Origin: Chara braunii
Taxonomy: Eukaryota > Streptophyta > Charophyceae > Charales > Characeae
Direction: 5' to 3'
NCBI GenBank assembly: GCA_003427395.1
Contig: BFEA01000513.1
Coordinates: 830,136-894,135, forward strand
DNA length: 64,000 nucleotides
The notes beneath the pieces are model-generated. The model had not been told where the DNA came from. It saw only the letters and a program-made list of their open reading frames with translations, and made no database searches. The translations under genes were made by a program, and so were the position numbers. Positions 35,097 through 47,805 of this stretch are shown here, one piece after another; the first letter of the stretch is position 1, and each line of letters begins with the position of its first letter.

Positions 35097-38000
35097 CTGC
35101 AACATGCCAGCAAAAGTAAGGAACGGGTTAAAAATATCGCCGCAAAGATCTTTGAGTCCAATAAACGCAAGGATGCTATGAAAACTCATTTAACTTCACT
35201 GTTCACTGCCAAGTACTTCAGCCAATAGAAGTGGTAAGATTAGCAGATGGATAAGACAGACAGAAAGTGGATAAGACAGACAGAAAGTAAGATTAGCAGA
35301 TGGATAAGACAGACAGAAAGATCTTAGAGTCCAATAAACGCAAGGATGCTATGAAAATTCAGTTTAACTTCACCGTTCACTGTCAAGTACTTCAGTCAAT
35401 GAGTGATCAGCAGTGAAGCACAAACCAAACGAATTCCCAACCAGCAGACATAACAAACAAGAAACGGGCATGCATGTGTGGGCACACACACACACACACA
35501 CGCACACACACACGCACACACACGCACACACACACACACACACACACGCACACACACACGCACACGCACACGCACACACACACACACATCTTGCCTGCCA
35601 GTCTGTCCAGATACATGTAGTGGAGCTGAGGTCCATTCTAGATGCATTGCCAGATGAATATAGCTTAGGTCCATTCTTGAGCTTGCACCTCGGACAGCAT
35701 GGCTACTCTCTCTTCAAACCCAAACCCATAACTTTTGGCCCCGAGAGCAGAGACGTCGCAGAAGCATATAATCTCAGAGGAGCCACTACAACAGCATATT
35801 TTCCTGGTGGTTAAGGGTGGATGACTACCAGGTCTTTCCAAAGATGTGCTCTGTGGTCCATTGGATCACACACACCAAATTGTAAAATGGGGCATGTTGA
35901 ACCCTGCGGCTTAACAAAATTGCATGGCATTTTTCTGATGCAGATCTGCAAAGCTCAGAGGTGGGGGATCTTCTGCCTGTTTTTTTCAAGAAGGGGGGTC
36001 CTAAATTTCCCGATTTTCTTTTCCTTCCAAGAGGCAGCGACCTCCTGGGGGCTGGGCAACCGCAGGGAAGCCCGTGACTCCCAGGTACCCCTCATCCAGC
36101 ATAATGCACTGGATTGGACAGGGGGCCTTTCGGGCCGGTCGACCGCCCGGTCGGGGTGGGAGCCCCCGGTCAAACAGGGGACCAGCCCAGGTTTCCCTCC
36201 GAAAGTTAGGAGGTACCGGTTGCTTGGAGGCCGCGCAGCCTGGAAGTCACCACCCAAGAGACAAGTAGGCCGCAATATCTCCAGGTAGAGCTCTGGGCTC
36301 TACCTCATTTGCAGTATGCAAGTTTGGGCGTCATGCTGCTCGAGTGGACGCTGGTTCTCGGAGCACTGTCTGGGAGGAAGGAGGAGAGCTGGGCGCTCAG
36401 CCTGGCTATGGCGAGCAGCCCAGCTTGAGGAGGAGGTGAGGAGCGAAGGAGGAGAGTGCCGAGGTACCTACGTGGCTATGGTGGACACCATCTTCATCCC
36501 CTTATTAGGCGCTGCATCTGGAAGGCCCCAGTTGAGGTATTGCCCGCACGAAGAAGCTTTGAGGCAGAGTCAAGCATGGCAGCCTGAGGAGCAGCAGCCA
36601 TTGGTGCTTTGCATTGTCTCTTGCACAGGAGTGCAGAGCGCTTAGTAGTCCGCCATAGCTTAGGCTTGTGTGAGGAAGAAGAAGAGGCAAGCCCTGGCTA
36701 TGGTGGACCTCTTGTCATGCTGGCAGTAAGAGGGAACTTTGGATATTGATTCTGGTTCAACCACTCGTTGTTATTATTTGTTATCCGGAGAGGAATAAGA
36801 TTGGTGGAGCCGACGAGGAGAGTGGAGTGAGAAGTGGGGATTTGTCATTGGTCTTGCAGGTGTACATCTTCCTCTCCTTCTTCGTTCTTTCGTCTTCGTA
36901 CTTCTTTGGTCTCTATCTCATGCAAGTGCTCTCATTGCAATTGGGTTTCCTTGTGAACCTGCACTTCCCAAGTGGCCAGGATTGTAACAATTGAGATATC
37001 ATTGTCAGATTTCCCAGGAAAATGGACAAAATCAGCGTTGAAAGGTCTTTCCTGGATGTATCTGTCAACTTTTACAGAGCCTGGATGCACCTAGCCACAA
37101 ACACTTCCACAGAGAATTGCAGCAAGGCCCGTAGGTGTCCGAATTTCTTTCTACAGTTCACGAATGAATGCACGTAAGTGGCCATATTTCTTTCTACCAT
37201 TCACACCTGGATGCACGTCCACAGAAAATCTGGAGCTAGACCCGTTGGTGGCCGTACTTATATCGACAGCTACATTTTGCGCACGTTTTGCGTTAAGGCA
37301 GTGTCAGAAGTGGGCCTCTGCTGTCTGCATGTGGCACCCTGCTCACAGCAAGACCGCCAAGTGCAGAGGTCATTCTCGGTACTCGCACACACTGTGATGT
37401 TTTCTGCTCTTATTTTTTGCCCCTTTTTGCACATAATCGCCCAGATACTTACACCTGCTGCACTTTCTTTTGTGCCTCTTTTTTTGTGTCTTTTCAAAGA
37501 ACAATTGTCATTGTCCAGATCGCCGCGGAATAAGGAGAGGCAAATAGACGGTTAGGTGTCGACATTCTAAGTGGGCCACATTCCATTAGAAATTGAGCTC
37601 CATGGCGATCGAGGCCGCCCACTACAAAATCCAAAGGCCGAGACAGAAAGAGGAGCAAGAACTCAGTGCAGAGCGCACCCCTGAGACCAAGTATCGTGTT
37701 GACAAAAGGAGGAAGGCCACCATGTACATCACATTCTGAGAGCAGCAGCAGCAGCACCACACAGCGTTAAGGAGGACCACCCAAGGAGAAAGAGGCAGCT
37801 GCAGTGGATGGCACCAGCCATAGCTGCCAACTGATTGCAGGGCAGCAGGGTGACGGAATGTCGACAGGAAGAGAAGGCAGTGGGGACTAGCGGTTCTGTC
37901 CTGGCGTTGGCAGAAGCCTGTGTCAGCAGAGTCCACAAGAGCGACGCATGGACAGATAGTGAGGGTCTCGTATGCTAGCATGAGTAGAGGAGGTAGGCCG

Positions 38001-41000
38001 TAGAGTAGAGCAGTCACATCACATTAGGGCTGTGACATTGTTGTTGTGTTGATGATCAGAGGCAAAAAGTGCGGCATTCTTTGTCAAGAGACTTCACTGT
38101 TTTGTTTGTTCCTGATTGTTGTGCTATTGGCTTTGGTATTCCACTTGCTTCTGATTGTCATTGGACTGGTATACTGTAATCGGCTTTGGTATTCTGGTTG
38201 TCAGAGACTGTTGTATTGATGCCCGCTCTTCTACTTGGTTCTAATTAGTGTGACATAAGTGTCGCATACCGTGTAGGTGCAGACCAGAACAAGAACCGAC
38301 CTCTCTCACATAGTACAAGATAGCGCAAGGGAAGGCTAATATACCAATGATCCGACCAATCAATGTCGCAATGCGGATCAAACATACATCATCATCATTG
38401 CATGGTCTGAAAGGACCTGGGGCTCACACAGGAAGAAGGCGCCAGTCCCACACATACACAGACAAGGAGGAGGGGGATTAGACGAAGAAGAGGGGAAGAC
38501 GGGAATGTCGTCCACACCAAGTCTTCGTTACAGGTCAAATAATCCCTCGTCCAATGTCTCAATCCCAATGCCGAGTCTGAATCCAAATGTCGTAGTCTGC
38601 AGATACTGAGAAGTCAGGTGGCGAGAGGGTGAGGGAGAGATGGAGGAAGAAGAAGAACTCTCTCTCTCTCTCGTAGTCCAGTACTAACCTGTGAAGGTGG
38701 TGCCTTGTTGCAGGTACATCGAAGTTGAAGCTGGAGGTATGGCGCCACAGGTAAGTCTCCCTGGCCTCCGCCAACTCTCTCTCTCTCTCTCTCCAACGCT
38801 TCTCTAGCTCCTACTAGCGCCCAGCACTGGACTACTCCTAACACTACTACTACTACTGCAGCGCTCCTCCAGAGTGCTGCTGCCAAATCCTGAAGACTGC
38901 CTCCTGCCTCCTGCGCGTGAAGTGCCCGTGAACTGCCTCGGAAGTCCCTATGAGCTCCCTCTAGCCTGCAGGCGGGCCTAGTGCTGGCCCGTCCGGGAGG
39001 CTGCTCTTGCAAATGCCGAAACGTGCCACACCCTGGCGTCGAGGTTCAAACAAAGGTTGTCTTGAAACAGGCCCAAAAATGGTCTGTGCTGAACCCTGGT
39101 CTGGGGCAGGAGTTTTAGGGCAGGTCGCCTTTATGAGGGCCTGCAAATGGCCCTCGTTTTCAGGCTTTCAGGGTGAAACGACACAGGGGCTGTAGGGCCC
39201 TGATTTTCCGTCTGCTTGGGCACTGCAGGCCCGTGTGGCCGCGCAGTATGCCACAGCCCCCCCTCCTTGAAAGACCGAACTTATCTACGAGGGCAGAGCT
39301 GCCTGTCTGAGAGAGGGACCAAAGTCCAGGTGGGAGGGGCAGGTCGTGAAACTTCCTTAGCTAACCTTTGTCGTTCGTAGTGAGCGTAGATCAACGGTGA
39401 TNNNNNNNNNNNNNNNNNNNNNNNNNNNNNNNNNNNNNNNNNNNNNNNNNNNNNNNNNNNNNNNNNNNNNNNNNNNNNNNNNNNNNNNNNNNNNNNNNNN
39501 NNNNNNNNNNNNNNNNNNNNNNNNNNNNNNNNNNNNNNNNNNNNNNNNNNNNNNNNNNNNNNNNNNNNNNNNNNNNNNNNNNNNNNNNNNNNNNNNNNNN
39601 NNNNNNNNNNNNNNNNNNNNNNNNNNNNNNNNNNNNNNNNNNNNNNNNNNNNNNNNNNNNNNNNNNNNNNNNNNNNNNNNNNNNNNNNNNNNNNNNNNNN
39701 NNNNNNNNNNNNNNNNNNNNNNNNNNNNNNNNNNNNNNNNNNNNNNNNNNNNNNNNNNNNNNNNNNNNNNNNNNNNNNNNNNNNNNNNNNNNNNNNNNNN
39801 NNNNNNNNNNNNNNNNNNNNNNNNNNNNNNNNNNNNNNNNNNNNNNNNNNNNNNNNNNNNNNNNNNNNNNNNNNNNNNNNNNNNNNNNNNNNNNNNNNNN
39901 NNNNNNNNNNNNNNNNNNNNNNNNNNNNNNNNNNNNNNNNNNNNNNNNNNNNNNNNNNNNNNNNNNNNNNNNNNNNNNNNNNNNNNNNNNNNNNNNNNNN
40001 NNNNNNNNNNNNNNNNNNNNNNNNNNNNNNNNNNNNNNNNNNNNNNNNNNNNNNNNNNNNNNNNNNNNNNNNNNNNNNNNNNNNNNNNNNNNNNNNNNNN
40101 NNNNNNNNNNNNNNNNNNNNNNNNNNNNNNNNNNNNNNNNNNNNNNNNNNNNNNNNNNNNNNNNNNNNNNNNNNACCAGATCACCGGCGCGGATGGGACA
40201 TGGCACGCGACACCTGTTGGCCTGCTGCTGCATGCGGACTTTAGCCTTTTGCATGTTTGTGCCGGCTTGAGCCAGCAATTCCCTGTACTTCTGAAGCGGG
40301 ACAGCAGGCAGCGTCTATGTCGGCTGGTCGTGGCAGGAGAAGATCAGCGAAGATACAGCCTTTCCGGCCACTGTGGTGCAACTCGAATCGAGTCACGTCG
40401 ATCGCTGCAACGAAGTGTTGTAGTCGAACTCGATGCCGGGGAGGCGGTCAACCCAATCCTTCTGATCCAGACGAATGAGCATACGAAGCATCATTTGAGC
40501 GGTTTGATGTGCCCACTCCGTTTGCCCGTCTGTTTGTGGATGCCGAGCCGAACTTGGTTTCATCTTGGTGCCAGATTCCCGCATAAGGGAATTCCAGAAT
40601 GCCGACATGAAACGAGTGCCGCCGTCGCTGACTATGTCTTCCGATACGCCACGGCTGCAAATCCAGCCGGTGCGTAAGAGGTGCGGAAGTTCAAGAGTCG
40701 TGGCATAGTACTTGCAAGGGAGAAATCGCACGTATTTACTCAATCGGTCAATGACCGTGAGGATGTCATCGTGCCCGAGGCGGTCGCGGGGAAACGGACC
40801 GGTGACGTCCATGGCAATGGAGAGGCCGGGTTCCTGTGGGATGGGCATCGGGCGCAACTCGCTGTAGGGATTGCGGTTGCGGGGCTTGCTTCGTCGGCGA
40901 ACTTCGCAAGAGTCGCAATACCGAGTGACATCGGTCATGAGGTCGGGCCACCGTAATCGTTGCCGAAGTCGTGCAATAGTGCAATTGACTCCGAAATGGC

Positions 41001-44000
41001 CGGGGAGCACGAGTCGTGGTACTCACGTAGAAGGCATGTCCGAAGACGACGGTCTCGTGGGACACACAATAAGTCCTTGCCTCGCGAGTGGAGAAACAAG
41101 TACCTGTCGGCGATGCGATAATGGCTGGCCGGCGGGTGATCCGAAGATAGCTGCTCATATAGCATGGCAAAATCTGGATTCGACTGGTAGCCCCGGATGA
41201 AATGCCGCTGAAGTTCCTCGGCGAACGTGAAGGCATGATGTGTCATAGTGCAACGATCGAGTCTTCATGAGAGTGCATCTGCTGCATGATTAGAGAGGCC
41301 GGTGTGATGTTTCGGTGTCAAGTCAAATTGGTCAATGAAATACATCCATCGTCTGATCATGCTGCTCACCGTATTTTGTGTATTCATTCTTGTTCGACTC
41401 TTGGATTGAGATCTACAGACTCTCGAAAAACTAGTTTCTTCTTTTTTACCACATTGCCTACTTTATTACCTTTAATTCTTTTTTGTACTTCATATCAAAC
41501 TGAGGTCCTGCGTTTTGTAGTAGGTCAACGGGTTGTTGTCACTGACCCATGCGAACCTACGACGCCTAACGAGGAAGTGCCGCCGTCGCTTGAGAGCCAT
41601 CACGAATGCAAGCAACTCCTTCCTTGCATATCAACTGAGTTGATGGGAGGCACCTAGTGGCTGAAATACTTCACGGGGTGCCAATCGTCAACGCCGTGTT
41701 GTTCCAATACTGCCCCAATGCCATAACCGGAAGCGTCACTTGTCACTCTCGTTGGCAAAGTGGGGTCGTAAATGCTAAGGACGGGTGCCATGAGCATGGC
41801 CGTCTCGAGTGCTTGGAATGACCGGCGCACGTCGTCATCGAATACGAATGGCACCTTTGGCGATTGTAATCTCGTCAATGGTGCGGCAATCCTTGCGTAC
41901 CCGGTGATGAAGCGTTGATAGTAGCCCGCCAACCCCACGAGTGAGCGACCTTTCGTGGTGTTGGTGGGCTCGGGCCATACTCGAATGGCCTCAATCTTGT
42001 CCGCGAGCGGACAGATGCCTTGCGGCGTCACAAAATGGCCCAAGTACTCTAGCTCTTGCAACACGAATCGCATTTGTCGCGGTTGGCTTTGTACTTGGCT
42101 TGTCGTAGCTGTTCCAAAATGGTGCGTAGGTGGTCCACATGCTCGTCCAAACTTCGGCTGTACACCAACATATCGTCGATGTAGACGAGTACAAATCTAT
42201 CCAGCATGTGTCGAAACTCCGTTGTCATAGCCGCTTGGAAGGTGGTCAGGCCATTCATAAGGCCAAATGGCATGACCAGCCATTCGAAATGCCCATATCG
42301 CATCTTGAACGAGGTCTTGTAGCGATTTTCCTGTCGGATCTCAAGTTGGTGATATCCCGATTTGAGGTCAAGCTTGGAGAAGAACTTAGCGCCGCCCAGC
42401 CGTTTGAGAAGGTCGTCGATGCGCGGGAGAGGGCCGACATTCTTGACGGTTTGCATGTTGAGCTTGCAATTATCGATGCACAACCGCTAGTCCTTGTTCT
42501 TCTTCCAGACGAAGAAAACAGATGCGCCGTATGGCGGAGATCGGCCGAATCCAACCTTTCTCAAGAAGGTCGTCGAGTTGTGGTCGTAGCACACTTAACT
42601 CTTCCTCACTTATGCGGTAGATGCAACCACGTGGAGGTACGGCCACGGCCTCAAAGATGATCTCGTGGCGGATGGGCCGATCCGTACTACTCCGTGCGGG
42701 GCTTCGAACACGTTGTCGTAGGCGTCAAGAAACTCGGTGATGCGTGGGTCCGTTGATGCGTCCGTCGATGAGATGTCATGGGGCAGGAGAGCGTGGAGAA
42801 AACACACACAGATCTCCTCGATGTCGTCTTAGGTGATGGAAGTTCGATTGCTCATGGTGGACACCACGTGACAGTTGATCGACGGGTGAGGTGGAGGCAC
42901 CGTGCATGGGACTAGTACTCCGTTCCGATCACGAACGTGAACGGTGTGGCGGTAGAAGTTCACCAGGGATCACAAATGGTTAATAGGGACCCCCATTTTC
43001 AGGCCCTGGGTAACGAGTCCAAAACTGAAATTCGGGTTTCGGGGTCAAATTTTATGTTTTTTTTTTTTTTTTTTTTTTGCCTGTTCTTGTTTTGGTTCAA
43101 GGTTGGGGTGTGCCAAATTTTGTGTCATTTGGAGAATTGGAATTTCCTCTGTTAAGATTTCTGAATTTTCTCAAGATTTCTAAAATTGAGATGTTGGCAA
43201 AATCTCATGAAAATACACTTTTGCCTTGCTGTTTTATATGTTTTTTTTTGTTTTTCTGATTTTTTTTTGCAATTAGTTAGTATGGTCTCCACTCTACGAA
43301 TTGGTGGCAAGTTTGATTAAAATGACCCTTTGGTTTTCATATAAATGGCATGGCAAGAGGTCTGAAAATTAGGGTCTCCGTTAACCTTCTCTCGGTGATC
43401 CTCGCTTCGCAGCCATGACATGCCCAAGATCACATCAAACTGGGTGTCCAAAATGTCGAAGGACACTGCCTCGCTTGCATGGGGGGCGAAGTACACGAGG
43501 ATGAAATTAATGCACCAGTCGATGGACTTGTGCGTGTGATCGTCGACCAACGTGACTTGCGTGGGCTGCGACTTCCTCCAAACACGTGGCCCAAGGCCAA
43601 CGCGTACCATAAAGTCTTAGCTGATATAGTTGCGAGTAGCTCCGCAATCGATCAAAGCATTCCAGGTCGCCTCTCCGATCTGAATGCGTATGTATAACAA
43701 TGGCGCGTCGATGTCGTCGTATTGTTGTGTCTTGAACACGTGTTCGATCTTCGCAACGTAGTCGTGAAGGTCAACAACCTCTACTCCGACGTCCATCAAC
43801 GGAGCTGGTACTGTAGTGTGCAAGTAATCCCGCAATTGTGCCTTGAGCACGTTGCAATGCGGTTTCGACAACGACCAGTCCAAGGAAGGGGCATCCATTG
43901 GAAGTCCGCGAACGTCAACGGGTCGAGTTCTTCAAGTCTTCACCATGACGTCGAATCCTCAGCGATAGATGGTGGCGAAGTTGCCGAATCGATTGTCGAT

Positions 44001-47000
44001 GGTGGTGAAACCGTGCATGTCGTGGATTGTTGCATGTGGAGTGGTTGGTCCAATGGTGGGACCAAGTGCACATCGTAATCCTCGTAAGTGAACCAAGGAC
44101 TCGCAACATCCGCATTCTCCCCAAATGTGTAGGAGGCCGCTAGCAAGGCGGACGAATCTGGCTGAGTGAGAGGAGGAGTCGCCTCAGTCCGCGCAACTCA
44201 GTTTCCCGAGTTGATGCGAGGTCGAACATCCTCCTTGCCTTGATCCGAGCATTGGGAGGTCATGTGCTTGGTGCTGATGCACCATTAGTAGCAGCCGTAT
44301 CGACTGTGGTACTGGTGTTCGGCCTCGGTCAAGTTGAACTTGACCCATGGTACTTGCTGTCCACTTCTGGTCGCCGATGCTATTTTCACCTTCCCTTTCC
44401 CACGGGAGTTGTTGCTTCGCGATTGGACGGCGGCCACTAGATCTCCCTCATGTGATGCTGAAATGGTTGTCGGGTCTTCCACAAGGTCTGCAGCAGTCCG
44501 GTTGGTCTTGATGATCTCTCGTGCCTTGTCGATGATTTCTGCAAAGGTTGTGTATTGCTCCCGGTCACGAAGTGCGAGGCTCAAGGTGGCACACGACCGG
44601 TTGCCGACGCAGATGCGGAAATGGTAGGTCGAGATCGGGCGTTGCCACGATTGTTTGCCACTCCGTGAGCCAGTCACGTGTTGGTGTGTTCCCTTGAGTC
44701 ATGCTGAAGAGGCGGTTGATGGCGAGGGCCGGGGCGTCGTCAACGATGAACCGCTCCTTCCATTGTCTCATCAGATTTTCCCAAGAGATCTTCTTGTGTA
44801 GATCAGCGACCTGGACGCCGTGGATGGTTGCCAGGTGGCTGAGCCAGATCTAGCATCCGCCCTTGAGTTGAGGAACAACGCGCGATGTACGAGTGCTCGG
44901 GGACGTGATGAATCCGCAGTTTTGTCATAAGCCCTCCCACCAGGGGACCGGGTCTTGATGCGTATAGTCATAAAAAATTTCGATCCGGAATATCTACTTT
45001 GTACTGCTGCGGACTGGAGCTCCCATCGTGCTCCGGCGGCTGGTACACTTTCCGAACCTCGTTCTTCAAGGCATCAAAAAATACAACCCCGCTTTTTTTT
45101 TAACTTTTTGAAAAAAAAAAAAAAAAAAAAGCTGCTCGCTGATGGTGGCTGGTACGACGAAGGTGCTGATCTCGACGAGCATTGTGACTACATGGTCAAC
45201 TCGTTGCTCCAACTGGCGGGTTGAGGCTGCATTGCTGGGTTCCCCAGCGTCTGGTTTTGTGGTGCTGCTTGCTCCAACTCCTGTAGATGGGAAAAATAGC
45301 ACCCTCGTGCAGATCCTTGTGGTTTCACACTGCCCGTCGGAGGTTCTCCAGGTCCTGGTGATGTTTCTCTAACTCAGACTGCAGGTGGTTACAAGGTGTA
45401 AACCAACTGGGTCATGAGTTTGGAGAGGAACTCCTTGTGCAGCTCTTCCGGTGTTGCATCGTCATGCTCCTCGGATGGTTCAAAATGCCAGGACTTCAGC
45501 TTGCCGACGCTGGCGGCTTCGTATCGCTGCAGCAGATCCTAGGTCTCCTTGCGGTGTGCCTTGGCATCTGCATCAGCTTCGGCCTGAAGCCGCTGCTTTT
45601 CAGGTGCTGCCGCCGCTACAGCTTGTAGGCGAGCAGCTTCGGCTGCCGCCTGTTGCTGTACCTCAGCCTCGATCAGTGCAAACTGAGCTAGAACCCGCTG
45701 TCGGTACTCGTCAATGGACTCGTTGGCAAATTGGCCTGTCATGCCCAAAGCTGAAACCGTCATGGTGGCCGGGCACTGCGGACGTTGGTACTGCTGCTGT
45801 CGTGGCACTGCTGATGTGGCACTGTTGCTGACATGGCACTGCTACTGTCATGGCACTGCTGACATGGTGCTTACCAAGCCGGGAATGCAGGCAAAGGATA
45901 GGGTGGGAGGGAAAACGCAGGAAGGTAACCAACCAGACTGTACTTTCCTCCCGGTCCTAATCAACAGAATAAATAAAAATAAAAATAAATGTCATCCACA
46001 CAAAGTCTTCGTTACAGGTCCCAAATAATCCCTCGTCCAATGTCTCAATCCAAATGTCGTAAAGTCCCAAAGTCACCAGCCTCTCTCTCTCTCGTAGTCT
46101 GCAGATACTGAGAAGTCAGGCGGCGAGAGGGTGAGGGAGAGATAGTGGACTTAGAGGAAGAAGAACTCTCTCTCTCTCTCTCTCGTAGTCCGGTACTAAC
46201 CTGTGAAGATGGCGCCTTGTTGCAGGTACATCGAAGACGAAGCTGGAGCTATGGCGCCACAGGTAAGTCTCCCTGGCCTCCGCCAACTCTCTCTCTCTCT
46301 CCAACGCTACTCTAGCTCCTACTAGCGCCCAGCGCTGAAGACTACTCCTAACGCTACTACTACTACTGCAGCGCTCCTCCAGAGTGCTGCTGCCAAATCC
46401 TGAAGACTGCCTCCTGCCTCCTGCACGTGAAGTGCCCGTGAACTGCCTGGGAATTCCCTGTGAGCTCCCTCTAGCCTGCAGGGCGGGCCAGTTCTATATA
46501 GTGCTGGCCCATCCGGGAGGCTGCTCTTGCCAATGCCGAAACATGCCAGACCCTGGCGTTCGAGTTCAAATAAAGGTTGTCTTGAAACAGACCCAAAAAT
46601 GGTCTGTGCTAAACCCTGGTCTGGCGCCTGAGTTTCAGGGCAGGTCAACTTTATGAGGGCCTGCAAATGGGCCCCGTTTTCAGGCTTTCAGGCTGAAACG
46701 ACACAGGGCCTGTAGGGCCCTGATTTTCCGCCTGGTCGGGCCCTGCAGGCCCATGTGGCTGCGCAGTATGCCACATAACAACGACACAGGGCCTGTAGGG
46801 CCCTGATTTCCGTCTGGTCAGGCCCTGCAGGCCCATGTGGCTGCGAAGTATGCCACATAACCCAGCGAGCATTTGCATATTCCGGATAGCCGCTCTTCTG
46901 ATTGCATGTCTCCTTGCGATGTTGTAAAACGAAAGATCTAAACCATATTCGCGGCGCATGCACGCAAGTTGTGCACATGCGCCGCACAGCGCATGCGCAC

Positions 47001-47736
47001 ACGTGATGCAGCGCATTTACGCAATAATAATAATAAAAAATCAGAAAGGGTAGGCCATGCCCTTTTAAAAATTGTTTATGCACAGAAAGGGAATACTTTG
47101 GGGCCACATTGTTCTCCTCGTTGGATTTAGTATCTTTTCCAAAAGGTCCCCTGCAAAGACTTAGCGGGGATCCCATTCATTTGGAAGAACGTGAATTGAA
47201 CTGCTGGAGGAACACGAGCAGGCAAGCAATATATCCTGGATTCGGATTCAGGTCTGTGTTCCAAGAGTTAGGGGTTACGAACTTACTACAAACCCTACAG
47301 TAGCTGTCTCGTCTTTTTGTTTTTTCTTTTTCTTACGTGCAGTGGCACTAAGGGCCTCGCTCCACTCATCAGCACTTGCAGAAAAGAAAAACGTACGACT
47401 TGTATGGTTCCAGTTTCTAGGAGCAGATTCATTCTAGTTTTGCACATACAGTGCGTAGTGGACTGAAGCCCTGAAAATCACATGCCGAGTTAGTCAGTAA
47501 TCCATAAATGCTCAAACACGGACCTGAACTCGAAGCTACACCATATATAGGGTACTCCTTACTACAAGTCCAGTGACAACACGTCCAGTGCAGTGGCCCT
47601 AAGGGCCTGCTCCCTCCTTACTACAAGTCCAGTGACAACCCATCCAGTGACCACCCGTCTCCTGCCCACGGGACCCTTGTCAATTTTTGGCAGGGACCTT
47701 TTGAAATGCCGGCAGGGGTTGTCTGATTAATGTGAA

Positions 47737-47805
<69 letters not shown>

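Larger units (their letters stand above)
38260..46862 (-). mobile_element. Ty3/gypsy chromovirus-like LTR retrotransposon, element 1
   Basis: Minus-strand order gag, protease, reverse transcriptase, RNase H, integrase, then the 3' LTR at left. The internal part is decayed by several frameshifts and nonsense codons and by gap 39402-40174. The left LTR is complete (38260-39255); the right LTR-like part (45991-46862) lacks the roughly 250 bp at its inner end. ATAAG flanks the left side, but TAACC or TAACA follows the right, so no target duplication was found and the two LTRs may not be an original pair. It sits in the last intron of TFIIB, in the same orientation as the gene. Confidence 0.9.

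Noticed and set aside
35370-35674. Cys/Val-rich and His/Thr-rich ORFs at 35370-35814 and 50866-51293
   Set aside because: Translations of CA/GT microsatellites.
39357-40677. Long ORFs across gap 39402-40174, and the similar ones across 61418-62177
   Set aside because: They are open only because of the N runs; real coding on the flanks is the minus-strand gypsy pol.
38260-46862. Target duplication flanking element 1
   Set aside because: ATAAG at left does not match TAACC or TAACA at right; the right LTR end is duplicated and its inner part lost, so pairing is uncertain.
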